From positions 17,117,110 through 17,181,109 of the forward strand of contig NC_134030.1 of NCBI RefSeq assembly GCF_964204645.1: a stretch of 64,000 nt of DNA, written 5' to 3'. How positions within the stretch are numbered: the stretch's first letter is position 1; each line of letters opens with the position of its first letter. Position numbers and translations under genes: made by a program. Under the pieces are notes generated by a model, which did no database searches, was not told the DNA's origin, and saw only the letters and a program-made list of their open reading frames with translations. Below are positions 32,377-43,383 of this stretch, piece by piece. Source of the stretch: Tubulanus polymorphus. Lineage: Eukaryota; Nemertea; Palaeonemertea; Tubulaniformes; Tubulanidae.

Positions 32377-32982
32377 ATGGGAGGTGAAAAGAAAATAAAA
32401 TCTAAAAATGGTTATGTTCCAATTGAAAAAACTTTAGATGATTTAGGAATAACAGAAAACAAATTAATTCCAGATGATGGTGTTTTAAATAATGTTACAA
32501 CAAATAATAATTATGAATATTATCTTTATTGTAAACATCAATTAGAAATATTAATAGCATCTGGAAAATGTAAAAATTTTGTCGGTAAAAATTTAACTCA
32601 TAATGAATTAGATACAATGAAATCAGATGAAATTATTAGATTATTTAAGATTTATGAAGCCGCGAGAACAGCCAGTATTAATGACGCAATATCAGAAAAT
32701 GTAGTAAAAGGTTATAGTAAATTATGTAATTATATACTACCAATTGAAGATGAAAATAGATTATATTCCGATTCAAAAAATGATTATTTAGTTATGACTG
32801 AATTAAATAAATGGATTGGATATTTATCGTTTCAATTAGGTGGATTTATGACATTATTATCAACTGGGGTTATAACATTTTCAAACATTGAAAGTAAAAA
32901 TATTTCTATAATAAATGAGCGAAGTGAAAGAAGTGAAGGAATTAACTGTGAAGAAAAAACCGAGAACTCAGAAACAAATTGA
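32377..32982 (+). CDS. Polinton protein of unknown function with C-terminal hydrophobic segment
   Basis: 201 residues starting at a strong T-tract/ATATAAATG element. Helical body, with a hydrophobic stretch near residues 148-166 (YLSFQLGGFMTLLSTGVITF). The last ~20 residues overlap the next gene and may be an extension after loss of the original stop. By position and helical layout it resembles a small conserved protein found next to the ATPase in other animal Polintons, without assigned role. Confidence 0.6.
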   Translation: MGGEKKIKSKNGYVPIEKTLDDLGITENKLIPDDGVLNNVTTNNNYEYYLYCKHQLEILIASGKCKNFVGKNLTHNELDTMKSDEIIRLFKIYEAARTASINDAISENVVKGYSKLCNYILPIEDENRLYSDSKNDYLVMTELNKWIGYLSFQLGGFMTLLSTGVITFSNIESKNISIINERSERSEGINCEEKTENSETN

Positions 32983-33283
32983 ATGGTCTAGGCAATTAGG
33001 AATTAAATCACAAGAATATAAAAAAGCTGTAAAAGAAAAAATAAGTTATAAAAATGTTAATAAAAATGGTGAAAATATTGTTATTTCTACTCCTTCTGAT
33101 AGTAGAATATTTGATAAATATTTATATTTTACAGTTGGATTTGTAATTGTATTCATTTTGATTGGGTGTAATTGGTATAAGAAATCAAATAAAATTCATG
33201 ATATTAGTAATTCTGAACCAACTGCTATCAAAAATGAAAGTACTTCTGAAATTCCAAAATTGATAATAAAAAAAATTGATTAA
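32915..33283 (+). CDS. Basic single-span membrane protein
   Basis: 122 residues in another frame, overlapping the preceding ORF by 68 bp; its start lies in AATAAATG. A basic N-terminus (KKKPRTQKQIEWSRQLGIKS) suggests nucleic-acid contact, and a membrane segment lies at about residues 70-88 (YLYFTVGFVIVFILIGCNW). Basic 'K-Q-x-x-W-S-x-x-L-G' N-termini recur in Polinton core-like proteins. Function inferred only. Confidence 0.6.
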   Translation: MSEVKEVKELTVKKKPRTQKQIEWSRQLGIKSQEYKKAVKEKISYKNVNKNGENIVISTPSDSRIFDKYLYFTVGFVIVFILIGCNWYKKSNKIHDISNSEPTAIKNESTSEIPKLIIKKID

Positions 33284-34397
33284 TATTTTAGAAAAAAAGC
33301 AAAAAAAACAATTTTTTTTAATTAATTGAATATCTCACTACTTTTGTCTATCTATGCGGAGCAATTAAATTGTCCAGATAAGTCATTTCGGATTCTAGAT
33401 ATTCATTATTTTTATTAATTTATTTTGTTTTTACTTGAATATTGTATTACAGTCGTTTCTTATTATTAGTTTTTTCTTAAATTGAAAGATGGCAGCACTG
33501 GGTGTGATGCTAAAATGAATATTTGAATTTGAATTTGTTAATCAATTAACATAGTAATTGATTACTAATTTGATTAAAAATTATATCATAATTAAGTTAA
33601 AAATCCATAATTCATTTATCAGTTTTCATTCTTATATTCTTTTCATTCGGAATAATTTATAATTTCAAATTTCACATATTTTTTAGCACCAGCAACATTT
33701 ACTTAGGTGTTTTAGCTAAGTATATAAGGCAATTCATTCAACCACTGGAGTGCCGCCGGGCTTGGCTTGCAGGGGCATTTCGAAAATGCACCTTTGTCCA
33801 CCCTCCGTGGTTCTCCTTCAGTTTCGACTTTCGATCCTCCTTTCGGGGGTAAGGGGTTGATAGGAAATGCATTAGACGCCTTAAATATAATGTGTTTCCT
33901 GTCAACCATTGAAGGAGAATTGGCGAGGCGTGGGTCACAGGGGTGTAAGTAGAAATGCTTGGGGATAGGTATCTCGTGGCGCCTCTCAATAACGGGATGC
34001 TTATCCCCTAAAAACTCTGCGAGTCAAGTCGGGTGGTTTTGCTAAAACTTACCGTAAAAACATTGAAATATTCCTTTTAATCACGAGAGAATGATGACTA
34101 TCCTCCTGTCGTCACGGCCGAGCTAATTTAAATAAACATCGCTTTCAGTAACCAATGAAAACGTGGTAGTTCAATGCCGGCTAACTGGCCTGTGTGTGTT
34201 GTATGTACTGCGTGCTTAATATATAACTGCTAGCTATCCAATATAACAACAACGTTGTGCAACACTTGTTTGATTGATCAATATTCAAATGAAGCACTCT
34301 CTTATAATAACATGTAACAGATGTTTGACTGTATGATTGTAGTTGTTTATAAAACGACTAAGGTCATTTTTAGATATTCATTATTTTTATTTTTTAT
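33284..34397. other. Non-coding stretch inside the Polinton, bracketed by a 21-bp direct repeat
   Basis: No credible ORF. TAGATATTCATTATTTTTAT (plus one T) occurs at 33396-33416 and again at 34371-34391, each shortly after a GTCATTT. The 950 bp between is more GC-rich (for example 33740-34020) than the flanking Polinton and may be an insertion or duplication. No terminal repeats of a known TE class were found. Confidence 0.5.
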
Positions 34398-34724
34398 TTA
34401 ATCAACAATTTCCAAATCATGATGACCGTCTTCATTTTTCCCATGATATATTATTTTAAATCCTACTAAATCCTTCAATTCCTCTGTACTCAATGAAACC
34501 CATTTATCGGGTAAAAACACTTTAAATTCTCGCGATGTACTTACATTGCAGTAGCTTAGATTAGCTGATACTTTCTCTCCATATTTAGTTTTTATCTTTT
34601 CTAATTTCAATATCTTATGTTCAATTTCTTTTGTAACATCAACTAACTTTTTTATTTCAAATTGTTTTTTTGTCGGTTTAATTCTGTTATTTATTGTTGC
34701 TAAGAATGCTTTTCTATCCCCCAT
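34398..34724 (-). CDS. Small Polinton terminal protein, unknown
   Basis: 108 residues. It reads inward from the right terminal repeat, which supplies its promoter and first codons (ATGGGGGATAG). Helical N-terminus (residues 12-45), then a beta-rich C-terminus with YGEKVSANLSY, FKVFLPDKWVSL and IIYHGKNEDGHHDLEIVD. This beta pattern recurs in a small protein of cnidarian and molluscan Polintons and could be an OB-like fold; a DNA-binding role is a guess. Confidence 0.6.
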   Translation of the reverse strand: MGDRKAFLATINNRIKPTKKQFEIKKLVDVTKEIEHKILKLEKIKTKYGEKVSANLSYCNVSTSREFKVFLPDKWVSLSTEELKDLVGFKIIYHGKNEDGHHDLEIVD

Positions 34725-34809
34725 TTATTAGGAAAAAAAATTACTTGTGGTGATGAGTGGTGTTTAGTACTCTAGTACTCTGATCTGAAACCCACATCTT
34801 CCAATTACT
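34720..34809 (-). repeat. Polinton right terminal inverted repeat
   Basis: Exact reverse complement of 15786-15875 over 90 bp, ending in CT at 34809. Each copy includes the full T-tract/AATAAATG element, so both terminal genes start from an identical promoter. Confidence 0.95.
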
Positions 34810-34815
34810 GAGGTT
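34810..34815. repeat. Right target-site duplication of the Polinton
   Basis: GAGGTT, one mismatch from GATGTT at 15780-15785. Confidence 0.7.
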
Positions 34816-35150
34816 TTTGCTTCAGCTTTAGTAATATTTCGTTTTAAAGCAATTTCAGATGTTTCTTTCGTTTTAGTAAACAATGTTTGGATTGAAGGTG
34901 TTTTTGACAGTGCTTTAGTCAAATCCTTGTGTCCTTGTGTTTCTATGTACCTACGACAATCCGACTGCCCGCCATGAGAGCACGATATATTAATATTGCA
35001 CGTCGAACTGTATGCGAAACATTCTCCCTTTACAGACGGTTTTAAACAAGGCCACTTTTCAGAATAGAAGTCGATGAACCGTTTATTCGATTTCTTTGTA
35101 GCGGGCGATGAATCGACGTCATTATCATTACCCGCGCTGGCACGCTAAGG
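34810..35150 (-). pseudogene. Gene 2, 5' part of the exon cut by the Polinton (zinc-finger domain)
   Basis: On the minus strand an open frame runs from a possible acceptor (CCTTAG| near 35150) to the Polinton edge. It contains EKWPCLKPSVKGECFAYS, then CNINISCSHGG and an H-rich end, the TTF/BED-like zinc finger that opens many DUF4371-type transposases, followed by a Lys/Thr-rich linker. It rejoins in frame with 15785-15712. Confidence 0.6.
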
Positions 35151-35710
35151 CATATTTATTCCCGCCAACACTGCGAACAGAACAATGGCTACAGCGCAAA
35201 GGAGTGTGGGTGAACTTAGTCTCGGCAATGTTTGCGTTCGAATCCCACACAAAATTTTTATCGTGTGACATAAAAATTAATTTTTACCAATGGTTTTTTT
35301 GTCTACTATAGCAATTTTTTTTTCTCCCTGATTTATCGGGTTATTTAATCACCCGATGCCTCTACATTTGCATAGCGTACGGCTACGCCGCCAACAAGTA
35401 ACAGCGCGCAGCATTGCAACGCTTTATGTACTAGTATATGCCAGCGCTGTAATCAGTGCCGCGCGTAGGAGTGTACTCGAGACTAATACATAGAAGAGGC
35501 GCGCTAATCGATAAAGTCAAACTACTACATCGCTGTAAAAGCCTTTAATGTATTGGCTGTAAAATACAATGATTTTTTTCGCATCGGAATCGTAATTTTC
35601 TTTTAGAGAGCATCGCTCGTGTTATGGCTACCAGAAATCACCGATCATAGTATTTTTAGATGATAGTGATGAAAATCGTATTTTTGGTATCCGCCTCCGT
35701 CCGTCTGTCC
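35151..35710. other. Intergenic, no gene seen
   Basis: Mixed-composition sequence upstream of the gene 2 zinc-finger exon. A B-box-like GTTCGAATCCCAC at 35238 has no partner A-box or cloverleaf. No ORF or repeat of note. Confidence 0.4.
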
Positions 35711-35718
35711 GCACGAGC

Positions 35719-36240
35719 TTGTGAACGCGATTCAAGAAGAACCGTTGATCGCTATGATATTACACAGTATGATTACCCCTAGGGAGAGGATGTGCCCTAT
35801 TGATTTTGAAGTCCAAGGACCAAAGGTCAAGGTCACTATAGGTCACTCATGTAAAACCTTGTGAACGTGTTTCAAGAAGAATCGTCGATCGCAGGACCAT
35901 GATATTACGTAGTATGATTTCCCCTAGGGAGAGGATGTGCCCTATTTATTTTGGGGTCCAAGGTCAAGGTCACTACAGGTCATTCATGTGAAAGCTTATG
36001 AACGTCATTCAAGACGAACCGTTGATAGCTGGACCATGATATGATGTAGTATGATTACCCCTGGGGAGAGGATGTGCATTAGTGATTTTGGAGTTCTAGG
36101 GTCAAAGGTCAAGGTTGGTAGACGTCTTTTGCCTAAAACCCTGTAAACTCAATTCTTAAATAACCATTCGTGGCAGGAAAATGATATTTCATAGTACGGT
36201 TATCCCTGGATACACTCATCATTTTTCTATACCAAAGATC
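35719..36240 (+). repeat. About 140-bp tandem repeat, 3.6 copies, with AGGTCA steps
   Basis: Units begin GTGAACG...TTCAAGA(A/C)GAA and contain CCCCTAGGGAGAGGATGTGC, followed by AGGTCAAGGTCACT-type segments, at about 35721, 35861, 35999 and 36141. Later units diverge. The direct AGGTCA half-sites are those bound by nuclear receptors, but repeats of this kind are common in marine invertebrate genomes and need no such role. Confidence 0.8.
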
Positions 36241-36412
36241 AGTGTGATCAGGGGTCATTAATTCCCTACTGGCTACCGCGGGGGACATAGATACGTAGTA
36301 TCAAATTGCCTTGTTCAAAGTCAGGTCGTAGCATCGTAATGAGGCATGAATTACCGTAGAAACTACGGCGATATCGTAGGGGTAGGCAGGTCTGGTAACG
36401 TTTTATAAGGCA

Positions 36413-36995
36413 TCAAAAAATCAAGTCGATTGCGGTGCTATAATCAGTAGTAGGCTGATTAATATGTTGAGTACAGTGAAATATTGAGGTCATAAATTCG
36501 GTCAGAGGCGCTTTATCATTGAGGACATTTTCATTGAAATCACCAAGGATGATAAAAGGTAATTCTGTTTGTAAAACTGTTGCTAGTCCGCCATTGGCTG
36601 TTATAAGCTGCCGAAATACCCATGTTGTTGTTTTAGGTGCTTTATATAGAAATGTGATGGAATAAAAAATGACATTTATGAATGTATATTGTAACTGAGG
36701 TGTACAGTATACCGAATGTATTGAGTATGTTAAGTTGTGGTCGATATATGTAGTAATACCATGATAAGCACTACAACTATCATTCCAATTAGATAAATGA
36801 TCTTCAATTTCATAATGCTGGTTGGATTGGAGTCTGGAGTCTTGATTCAGTAAAACCAATTATATTAGCAGCTTGGAAATTTGGATCTTTAATTATGTCT
36901 TGAAAATGCAAATGCAGCGATTGTGCATTATGGAAGATTCGTTTTAAACTAGTGGCTGGTAACTTTTATACTGGAGTGTATGATCAAGTAATTAA
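36413..36995 (-). pseudogene. Apurinic-like endonuclease domain of a Helentron
   Basis: Two minus-strand frames give an N-terminal piece around 36990-36850 and a longer piece (36859-36413) with FIILGDFNENVLNDKAPL, the GDFN motif of exonuclease-endonuclease-phosphatase folds, and a later STAIDLIF (the S-x-I-D type end). Helentrons carry such a domain after the helicase. The intermediate sequence to 37173 has stops, so the copy is dead. Confidence 0.6.
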
Positions 36996-37172
36996 TTTTT
37001 CTTTTCTGAGAATGTCCATCTGTGAAATTGTATCAGAAGACACAGCAATTTTAGAAGCATCAAAATCTTTGAGATGGAGTCCAAATAATCTAGTCACACG
37101 ACTCAGAGCAACAAAATGTAAATAAGTCCACTTCCTTTTTGAATTTAAATCCGATAAGGTACTTCCCTGGGC

Positions 37173-38240
37173 TTAATGAACTGTTCTGGCAGCTGCTTGT
37201 GTTAGAAGGAATTGTATTCTGAAAACTGATATTCCATCTATAGATTGACTATATGAAAACTGGAAAGAACGCTTAGTATCAAATATTGGTGTCCAAGTAT
37301 TGGCTCTACCAGCGGTCCTAAACAAACTATACTTTGCCTGTTGCAATTTGCCAATGTGAGGATCATTGAAAAGAACCCAAACAATACTCGGACGTTGGGT
37401 ATTCTGTAAACGATACTCGATACGTTTTAGAGTACAGGTGACACAATTAGTGAGCCCATCTTCTACAGCTAGATTCACAGTAATAGCATATAGAAGACAG
37501 CTCATTTAATTTCTGAGTGTAAACCAGCAGTCTTATTGTTGTCATTCTCTGACGGCGATGAAAATTCTTTTAAGATACAAGCTTTAGTATCCGAATAAAT
37601 ATTTCTTTGAACGGCATCAATAGCTTGAATGATCACTTTTTGGCTGGTAACCATTTCGAAAGCTTGAGAATTGTGAGCAGCAACATTTCTATTAAGAGCA
37701 CAAAGGTGGGGTAGTTCTCTATATTTTGGCCATTCAAAGGGTTCTATGACTCGAGTTTTGATAAGATTTATATCAGCTAGTGTTTGTTTACCTTCTCTTA
37801 TTCGATTTAGGAGGAAAGCAAATTCTTGGTCATCTTTTTGGCGCATGATGTCTGTAAGTTCATACATGTAGAAATGTTTCTGCCATAAGTTTGTAGCGAG
37901 AGGTCCATACATATCTTTGAGATCATTAAATACCCAGTCATCGAAAACAGTTTGTAACTGAAATAAATCACCAACAACAATTAAGGAAACACCACCAAAA
38001 TCAGATCTGTTTCCTTTGATTTGTTTTAATCTCCTATTAATATTATTAAACATTTTAATACCAACCATCGGGATTTCATCAATAATTACAACTGATAGAT
38101 CTTTATACTTCACAGCGTAAGTATTGAGAACATCTGGCGATAAATCTTTGATTGTTCCATGACTGGCAGGTATAGCAAATGCTTTATGCAATGTAACACC
38201 TCCTATATTAAATGCAGCATTACCTAGGAGCACATAACAA
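37173..38240 (-). pseudogene. PIF1-type helicase of a Helentron
   Basis: Continuation of the Rep-helicase protein. Motif Ia region LGNAAFNIGGVTLHKAF, Walker B VVIIDEIPMVG (about 38080), GGVSLIVVGDLFQLQ (motif III, about 37990) and a downstream LTDIMRQKD block are those of Helitron PIF1 helicases. The frame is broken from the Walker A segment at 38300 and again near 37505. It unwinds DNA during rolling-circle transposition. Confidence 0.8.
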
Positions 38241-38250
38241 AAGTCTTATG

Positions 38251-39880
38251 TTATTGAAGTCCTGACCAGCAGCCGAGCAGAGATATCGTTGAAGGGATTG
38301 GTATAAGGCACACAACAACAGATTTACCAACACCAGCACCACCTGTAAGAAATGAATGAACAGGTTCGTTACTAGTTTTTATGGAATGAAACACATGTGT
38401 AAAAAATTCTCGTTGTTTAATGTTTATAAGTCTTAATTTTTCCAACAAAATCTCCTTAGAATACACAGTTTCTTGTTCAATGACAGTGTTTGCATATCTA
38501 CTAGTGCTAATTGATAAATCACGGACAATATCATGTTCTCTTTGATTGAGAGGACGATCAGGATCAAAATACAAGTATTGTGTTTGAACAGTGGATGTAT
38601 CACATTCAGTTTCAGCATTGTCTTGTTGACAGTTTGGTGTTAATTCATCATAAACCTCATCATACAAATCATTGGAATGCAGCATTACTTCATCCGTCAA
38701 ATAAGAAAACTGAGCATATTGTTTAAATTTATTTGTAACTAAACTTTTAACAAGTTTGAACTGATCCACATACGAAGGACCGCTTTTGATAATATCGATA
38801 TCTTCATTACGCCATGGAATATACATCAATTTTTCTCTGTAATAGTCTTCTTTATTGGTTTTTATATTATAATTAACATATCTTATAACTCTGTAATTGG
38901 GCAGTTTTCTCTGGGTTATAGATATACCATTGGCATATTTAATTTTAAGACGTCCTGACCGACTATCAAGATCAGTTTCAGTGTCACTGAAATCTTTGTC
39001 ATTATCTATACATTCTAGATCCTCATCCTGATATAAATTCAAATCACAGTCATTGAGGTTGTTAAGATTTTTGGGAAACGTGATGTTAAGTTGTGAAGCA
39101 TAATCAGCAAGACACCAGTTTTCAAGAACTTTTCCTCGTTTACGGTGTCTCTCTATGACATTACCAAAGCTGATATCTGATGATGTAGGGTCTAGTTTTT
39201 CAAGATCTTGGATAGATTTTAACAAATATGTTCGTTCAGCAGCTGGATATGTATTAATGAAAACGACAGCGCGGGTAGATTTTGTTAAGGGTAACCCAAG
39301 GGTTAAATATGCAGCCTCCTGAGCACAAATTTGAACACTATTTAAGAATTTGCTACCAATATGCCTAACTTTATTTCGGATATCCATATTTCCCTCTTTA
39401 GCTTCCTTACAAGCTCTCTCCGTAAGAGGACTCATACCTTTCTGGGATTTATTAATGTATGAGACAATATACATTGCAGTTGCATATGGGTCTAACACAA
39501 ACTGCAAGTCATGATTAGCTTGCGAAGCAGATAGAATTTTTTTTGAAACATGGATTCACTCTTATATCACATGGATCTTTAGAAATACTTTTGCCGTTTT
39601 CAATTTACAAGAAATAACCCTAAGGTAAGTTATCAAGGCCAAGTTTAGATAAAAATTCTGAAAATGAGATGTTCAATCCATCCTTATCTTCATTAAGAAG
39701 GTTGGAAACTTTCTGATGCAGTTCATCAAGTCTAGCCATTTCTTCTGGATCCTCAATATAAAATGGTTCTAGAATTGTAGTATGTGACATAGGAGCCAAT
39801 GGGAAACCAAATCGGCAAACAGGTTCATTGTACTTTTTACATATCTTTGAGTGTTTATGCCTTTGTAGATTCACAAATTA
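38251..39880 (-). pseudogene. Helentron Rep C-terminal part and helicase start
   Basis: The N-terminal piece (39874-39620) has CRFGFPLAPM, a block found in Helitron Rep proteins. After a short gap, 39507-38251 holds DPYATAMYIVSYINKSQKGM (the region with the Rep catalytic Tyr), a long spacer, and Walker A FLTGGAGVGKS at the end. A stop and frame changes separate the pieces. The HUH end of the same gene lies at 44886-45190, beyond the Ty3 insertion. Confidence 0.75.
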
Positions 39881-39912
39881 TTCATTGGATTCAGAAACAT
39901 TACTACTACATG

Positions 39913-40081
39913 TGTAACGGATCTCGTACCCGTTATAATGTATATAGTTTACCATTGTGAACCATTGTCCGAGTAAGCTCGTTATTCTTTTGTTCGGGAT
40001 GAATTGCCCTTTATAGCTATCGTCGGAGCGTAAATCATCCTTAAAGGTGGTATAAGAGATTTAGAAGACAGGATCGTTACA
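39913..40081 (+). repeat. Left LTR of the Ty3 element, 58-bp internal deletion
   Basis: Matches the right LTR at 44655-44881 apart from the missing block around AGTGTAATGTATAG...TCTTAGAAGTG. Ends CGTTACA. The primer-binding site TGGTGGCAGCG follows at 40083. Confidence 0.85.
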
Positions 40082-40082
40082 C

Positions 40083-40093
40083 TGGTGGCAGCG
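40083..40093 (+). promoter_or_regulatory. Primer-binding site of the Ty3 element
   Basis: TGGTGGCAGCG two bases after the LTR; nearly the same as the site at 888. Confidence 0.65.
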
Positions 40094-40325
40094 TTAATGG
40101 GATTGGAGAGCCTTACGGCCGTATTATTGAGTTGAATCGCTACCCTTTGTTTTTCGAGAAGCGTGCGTGTGAGTAGTCTGTCTGACCTACTTCCTTACGA
40201 CTGCGGTATCGCGGATACTCTTCAGTAGTTGAACCGTTTTTATACGCTTGCTTTAATATAGCGGGAATAATTTCAGACACTAACTACAGTTTTGCACATA
40301 GGTTGATAGGTTCATAAAATAACTT

Positions 40326-43300
40326 TTGGAATTTTATTTTAAAATCAGTTTTTGTTCGGTATATTCAATATATTCACGAGGGGAGTTCGTGGGTATCTTC
40401 TCGCCTATCGAATCAGTCGATGTACATAGTGTGCAATACACTTCTGGTTTGTCGGAGACAGAGCTGCCTCAGACCCAGCAGGATCCCGATGATTTAAAGG
40501 CTCTTTACGACGAATTAAACGTCGATAGTCTGGAAATTTCAGAGGGTGATCGGGAGGATTTGAAGAGGGTACTAGCGCAGCATCAGGGTGTATTTTCTCG
40601 GGGGGATTTTGATATTGGGAGGACACCCCTCATTGAGTTTAAAATCGATACTGGGGAGCAGAAGCCGATTAAGCAGCATCAACGACGTCTGCCGCCCCAT
40701 TATGTAATTTGTTGAGGGGTACACCGCAGAACTGTGTGACCAAGGTCTTATAAGGCCATCCCAGTCGCCTTGGGCTAGCCCAATCGTCCTAGCCAAGAAA
40801 AGTGATGGCAGTTTGCGTCTGTGCTGTGACTACCTGCAATTAAATGACGTCACCACTAAAGACAGACATAGAATAGATTCTACCCTCGAGGCACTTTCGG
40901 GATCGTCATGGTTCTCGTCTCTGGATCTAACCAGTGGCTACTGGCAAGTGCCGATCCAAGATGTGACAAACCAAAAACAGCTTTCTGTTCTGAGAACCGT
41001 TTGTGGGAATGGAATGTTATGCCATTCGGTCTCACAAATGCTCCGGCCTGTTTCACACGGCTCATGTCTTTGGCTCTCGACAAGGTGTCATGGAAAACAG
41101 CCTTGATCTACCTCGATGACATCATAGTCCACTCTGCGGATGCGGCGTCCCACATTTCCAAGCTGTCCGAGGTATTCGGTTGTTTCGAAGCAGCAAATAT
41201 GAAATTGAAGCCAAGAAAATGTCACCTCCTCCAAAAGCGGTTAAAATACTTGGGCCATGTTGTGAGCGGGAACGGAATTGAAACTGACCAGGCAAAATTG
41301 ACAAAGTCCTAGGTTGGCCAGCCCCTACCAATGTATCAGAAGTACGAAGTTTCACTGGCCTCGCCACTTACTATTCTAGATTTATCAAGGGATATGCGGA
41401 AACGTGTAAACCCCTCAACCTGCTCACAAAGAAGGGTCAGCCTTTCGAATGGGGTATCAGTCAGCAAAGAGCATTCGAACAAATCAAATCTGCGTTGACA
41501 AGCCCTCCAGTACTGGCTTTCCCTGACTTTTCGGAGGGATCGGGGAAATTCATAGTTGATTGTGATGCTAGTTACTGGGCTATAGGTTCAGTTCTTTCAC
41601 AGTTGCAAGGCGATCACACGGAACGAGTAATAGTGTATGGGGGTCGAGTTTTGAGAGGCGGGGAGGAGAACTATTGCCACGAGGCGAGAAATGCTAGCTC
41701 TAGTCGAATCAATTGATTATTTCCGCCACTACTTATTGGGTGGTAAGTTGCTTGTCCGGACTGACCATGCAGCCCTAAAGTGGCTTCGGTCATCCAATAT
41801 TCAATCAGGCCAAGTCGCCCGCTGGAATGAAAGGCTGGCAGACTACGATTTCAACATTGAGCACAGGCTCGGGCGCAATCACCAAAACGCCGATTCACTC
41901 TCGCGGATTCCCAAGAGGGTCAAGCGTCATGGGGATTGCCCTAGTTGCGGCGTCACCGGAACTCCAACAGTGTCGTTTGTGCAAACGATTGGTAGAAGGG
42001 ATGTCCTAACTCAGGTCGAGATTGGTGATGCTCAGGATATTAGTCCGAAAGGGTTTGCATAAGCCAAACACTGATTCCCTGCGCCAGTATGGTTCGAACG
42101 CACGAATTCTCTTGGGCGAATTTGAACGCTTGGCAATGGTAGAAAACCTGCTTGTTCTGAAACCACTTCCTGGTGCCAGATTAGCCAAAAACTGGGTAGT
42201 TCTGCCAAATGTGCTATTACTTAAGGTCCTATCTAACCTCCATAATGGTATATCCAGTAAGCACTTAGGGACCACCAAGACAGAACGTAAAGTCCGCCAA
42301 CGGTTTTGGTGTTTTGGACTGGCGAAGGCAGTCAATAGCTTTGTCAAGCAGTGCCGTAAATGTCAGCAATGCAAAAACCCTCCTAAATGACCTTAAGCGC
42401 CACTGGTTCCGACGCCAATCGGTAGGAGAGGGCAAAGGCTGCATATCGACATTGTTGGCCCTCTGCAACGAACTAAGCGTGGGAACGTTTATATCATTGT
42501 GGTGCAAGGCGCTTTCATCAAGTGTGTTGAGGCCTGGCCAGCTAGAAACCACAAAGAACCAACAGTTGCCAGGAAGGTCGTGAATGAGTGGATCACACGC
42601 TACGGATGCCCCGAAAGTATTCATTCGGACCATGGATCCAATTTTGAATCTCGACTCTTCAGTGAGATGTTGAGCCTGCTTGAGATTGAAAAGACCAGAA
42701 CGACCGCCTATCACCCCATGGGAAACGGCCAGGTCGAGAATTTTAACAAGTCTATAAAATCAATGTTGACCACGACGGTGAATGACATGGGGAATGACTG
42801 GGACGAGAAACTTCAGTCCTGTTTGATGGCTTTTCGTTCCAGTGAGCAGGAATCGACAGGCGAAACGCCATTTTTCATGACATTCGGCAGTGAGATGACC
42901 TTACCACTGGACCTTTTAGTGAGCCCTCCTGAGGAACCTGTCCATCTGACCAAGTTTAGCCAGGACATGTGTAGAAACCTGACTGAAGCTCATCAGAGAG
43001 TCCATGACCACCTTGGAAAAGCCCAACGACGTCAGACAGCTAATTACGATAGATTTGCTCAGCGTGGGGGGTACAACGTGGGTGACCGAGTATGGAGGTA
43101 TAGCCATGCCCTCAAGACTGATGAGGCAGCCAAGTTCCATAAGCGCTGGATGGGTCCTTACATAATTGTCGAGAAAATCTCTGAGGTAACTTACCGCGTT
43201 CAGTTGGAGGGGGGTTTAGGAACCAAGGTTCGGACAGTGCATTTCAATGATCTGAAGCTCTGTCATGGACCCATAGTTGAGGTTTCCCCAAACAAGTCGC

Positions 43301-43383
43301 GGATGAAAAAACATAGACGCCTTAGACCCCACCAACCGCCAGTCCGTCCGTCAGCTCATCAAGGACGTGATACAGCTGGTTAA
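40326..43383 (+). pseudogene. pol: Ty3 Pol: reverse transcriptase, RNase H, integrase
   Basis: Copies the element RNA and integrates the DNA. RT: DIGRTPLIEFKIDTGE (40610), [25 protein letters not shown] and catalytic YLDD (41110). RNase [17 protein letters not shown] (41557), then LVRTDHAALKWL. Integrase: H-x-H...C-x-x-C finger (about 42240-42370), HIDIVGPL (first Asp), HSDHGSNFE (second Asp) and GQVENFNKS (Glu), and a GPY/F module (MGPYIIVEKISEVTYRV). Frame changes near 40712, 40900-41110 and 41310, and stops near 42388, break it. The gag and protease region between 40094 and 40326 is missing. Confidence 0.9.

Larger units (their letters stand above)
15786..34809 (+). mobile_element. Complete Polinton/Maverick (adintovirus-like) element, 19,024 bp
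   Basis: Both ends begin 5'-AG and carry a perfect 90-bp inverted repeat, flanked by a 6-bp duplication. The interior is strongly AT-rich and encodes the hallmark set: protein-primed DNA polymerase B, retroviral-type integrase, FtsK/HerA-type packaging ATPase, and minor and double-jelly-roll major capsid proteins, plus a VLTF3-like factor and small membrane proteins. Many large ORFs hold one to five nonsense or frameshift changes, so the copy looks endogenised and decaying. No adenain-like protease was recognised. A solo LTR (27474-29080) is inserted in it. Confidence 0.93.

Noticed and set aside
35215-35255. GTGTGGG...CCCACAC stem with GTTCGAATCC
   Set aside because: Resembles a tRNA T-arm but the D-arm, anticodon arm and spacing are missing.
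42006-42714. Minus-strand ORFs antisense to Ty3 integrase
   Set aside because: The plus strand holds the conserved integrase motifs; antisense frames are incidental.
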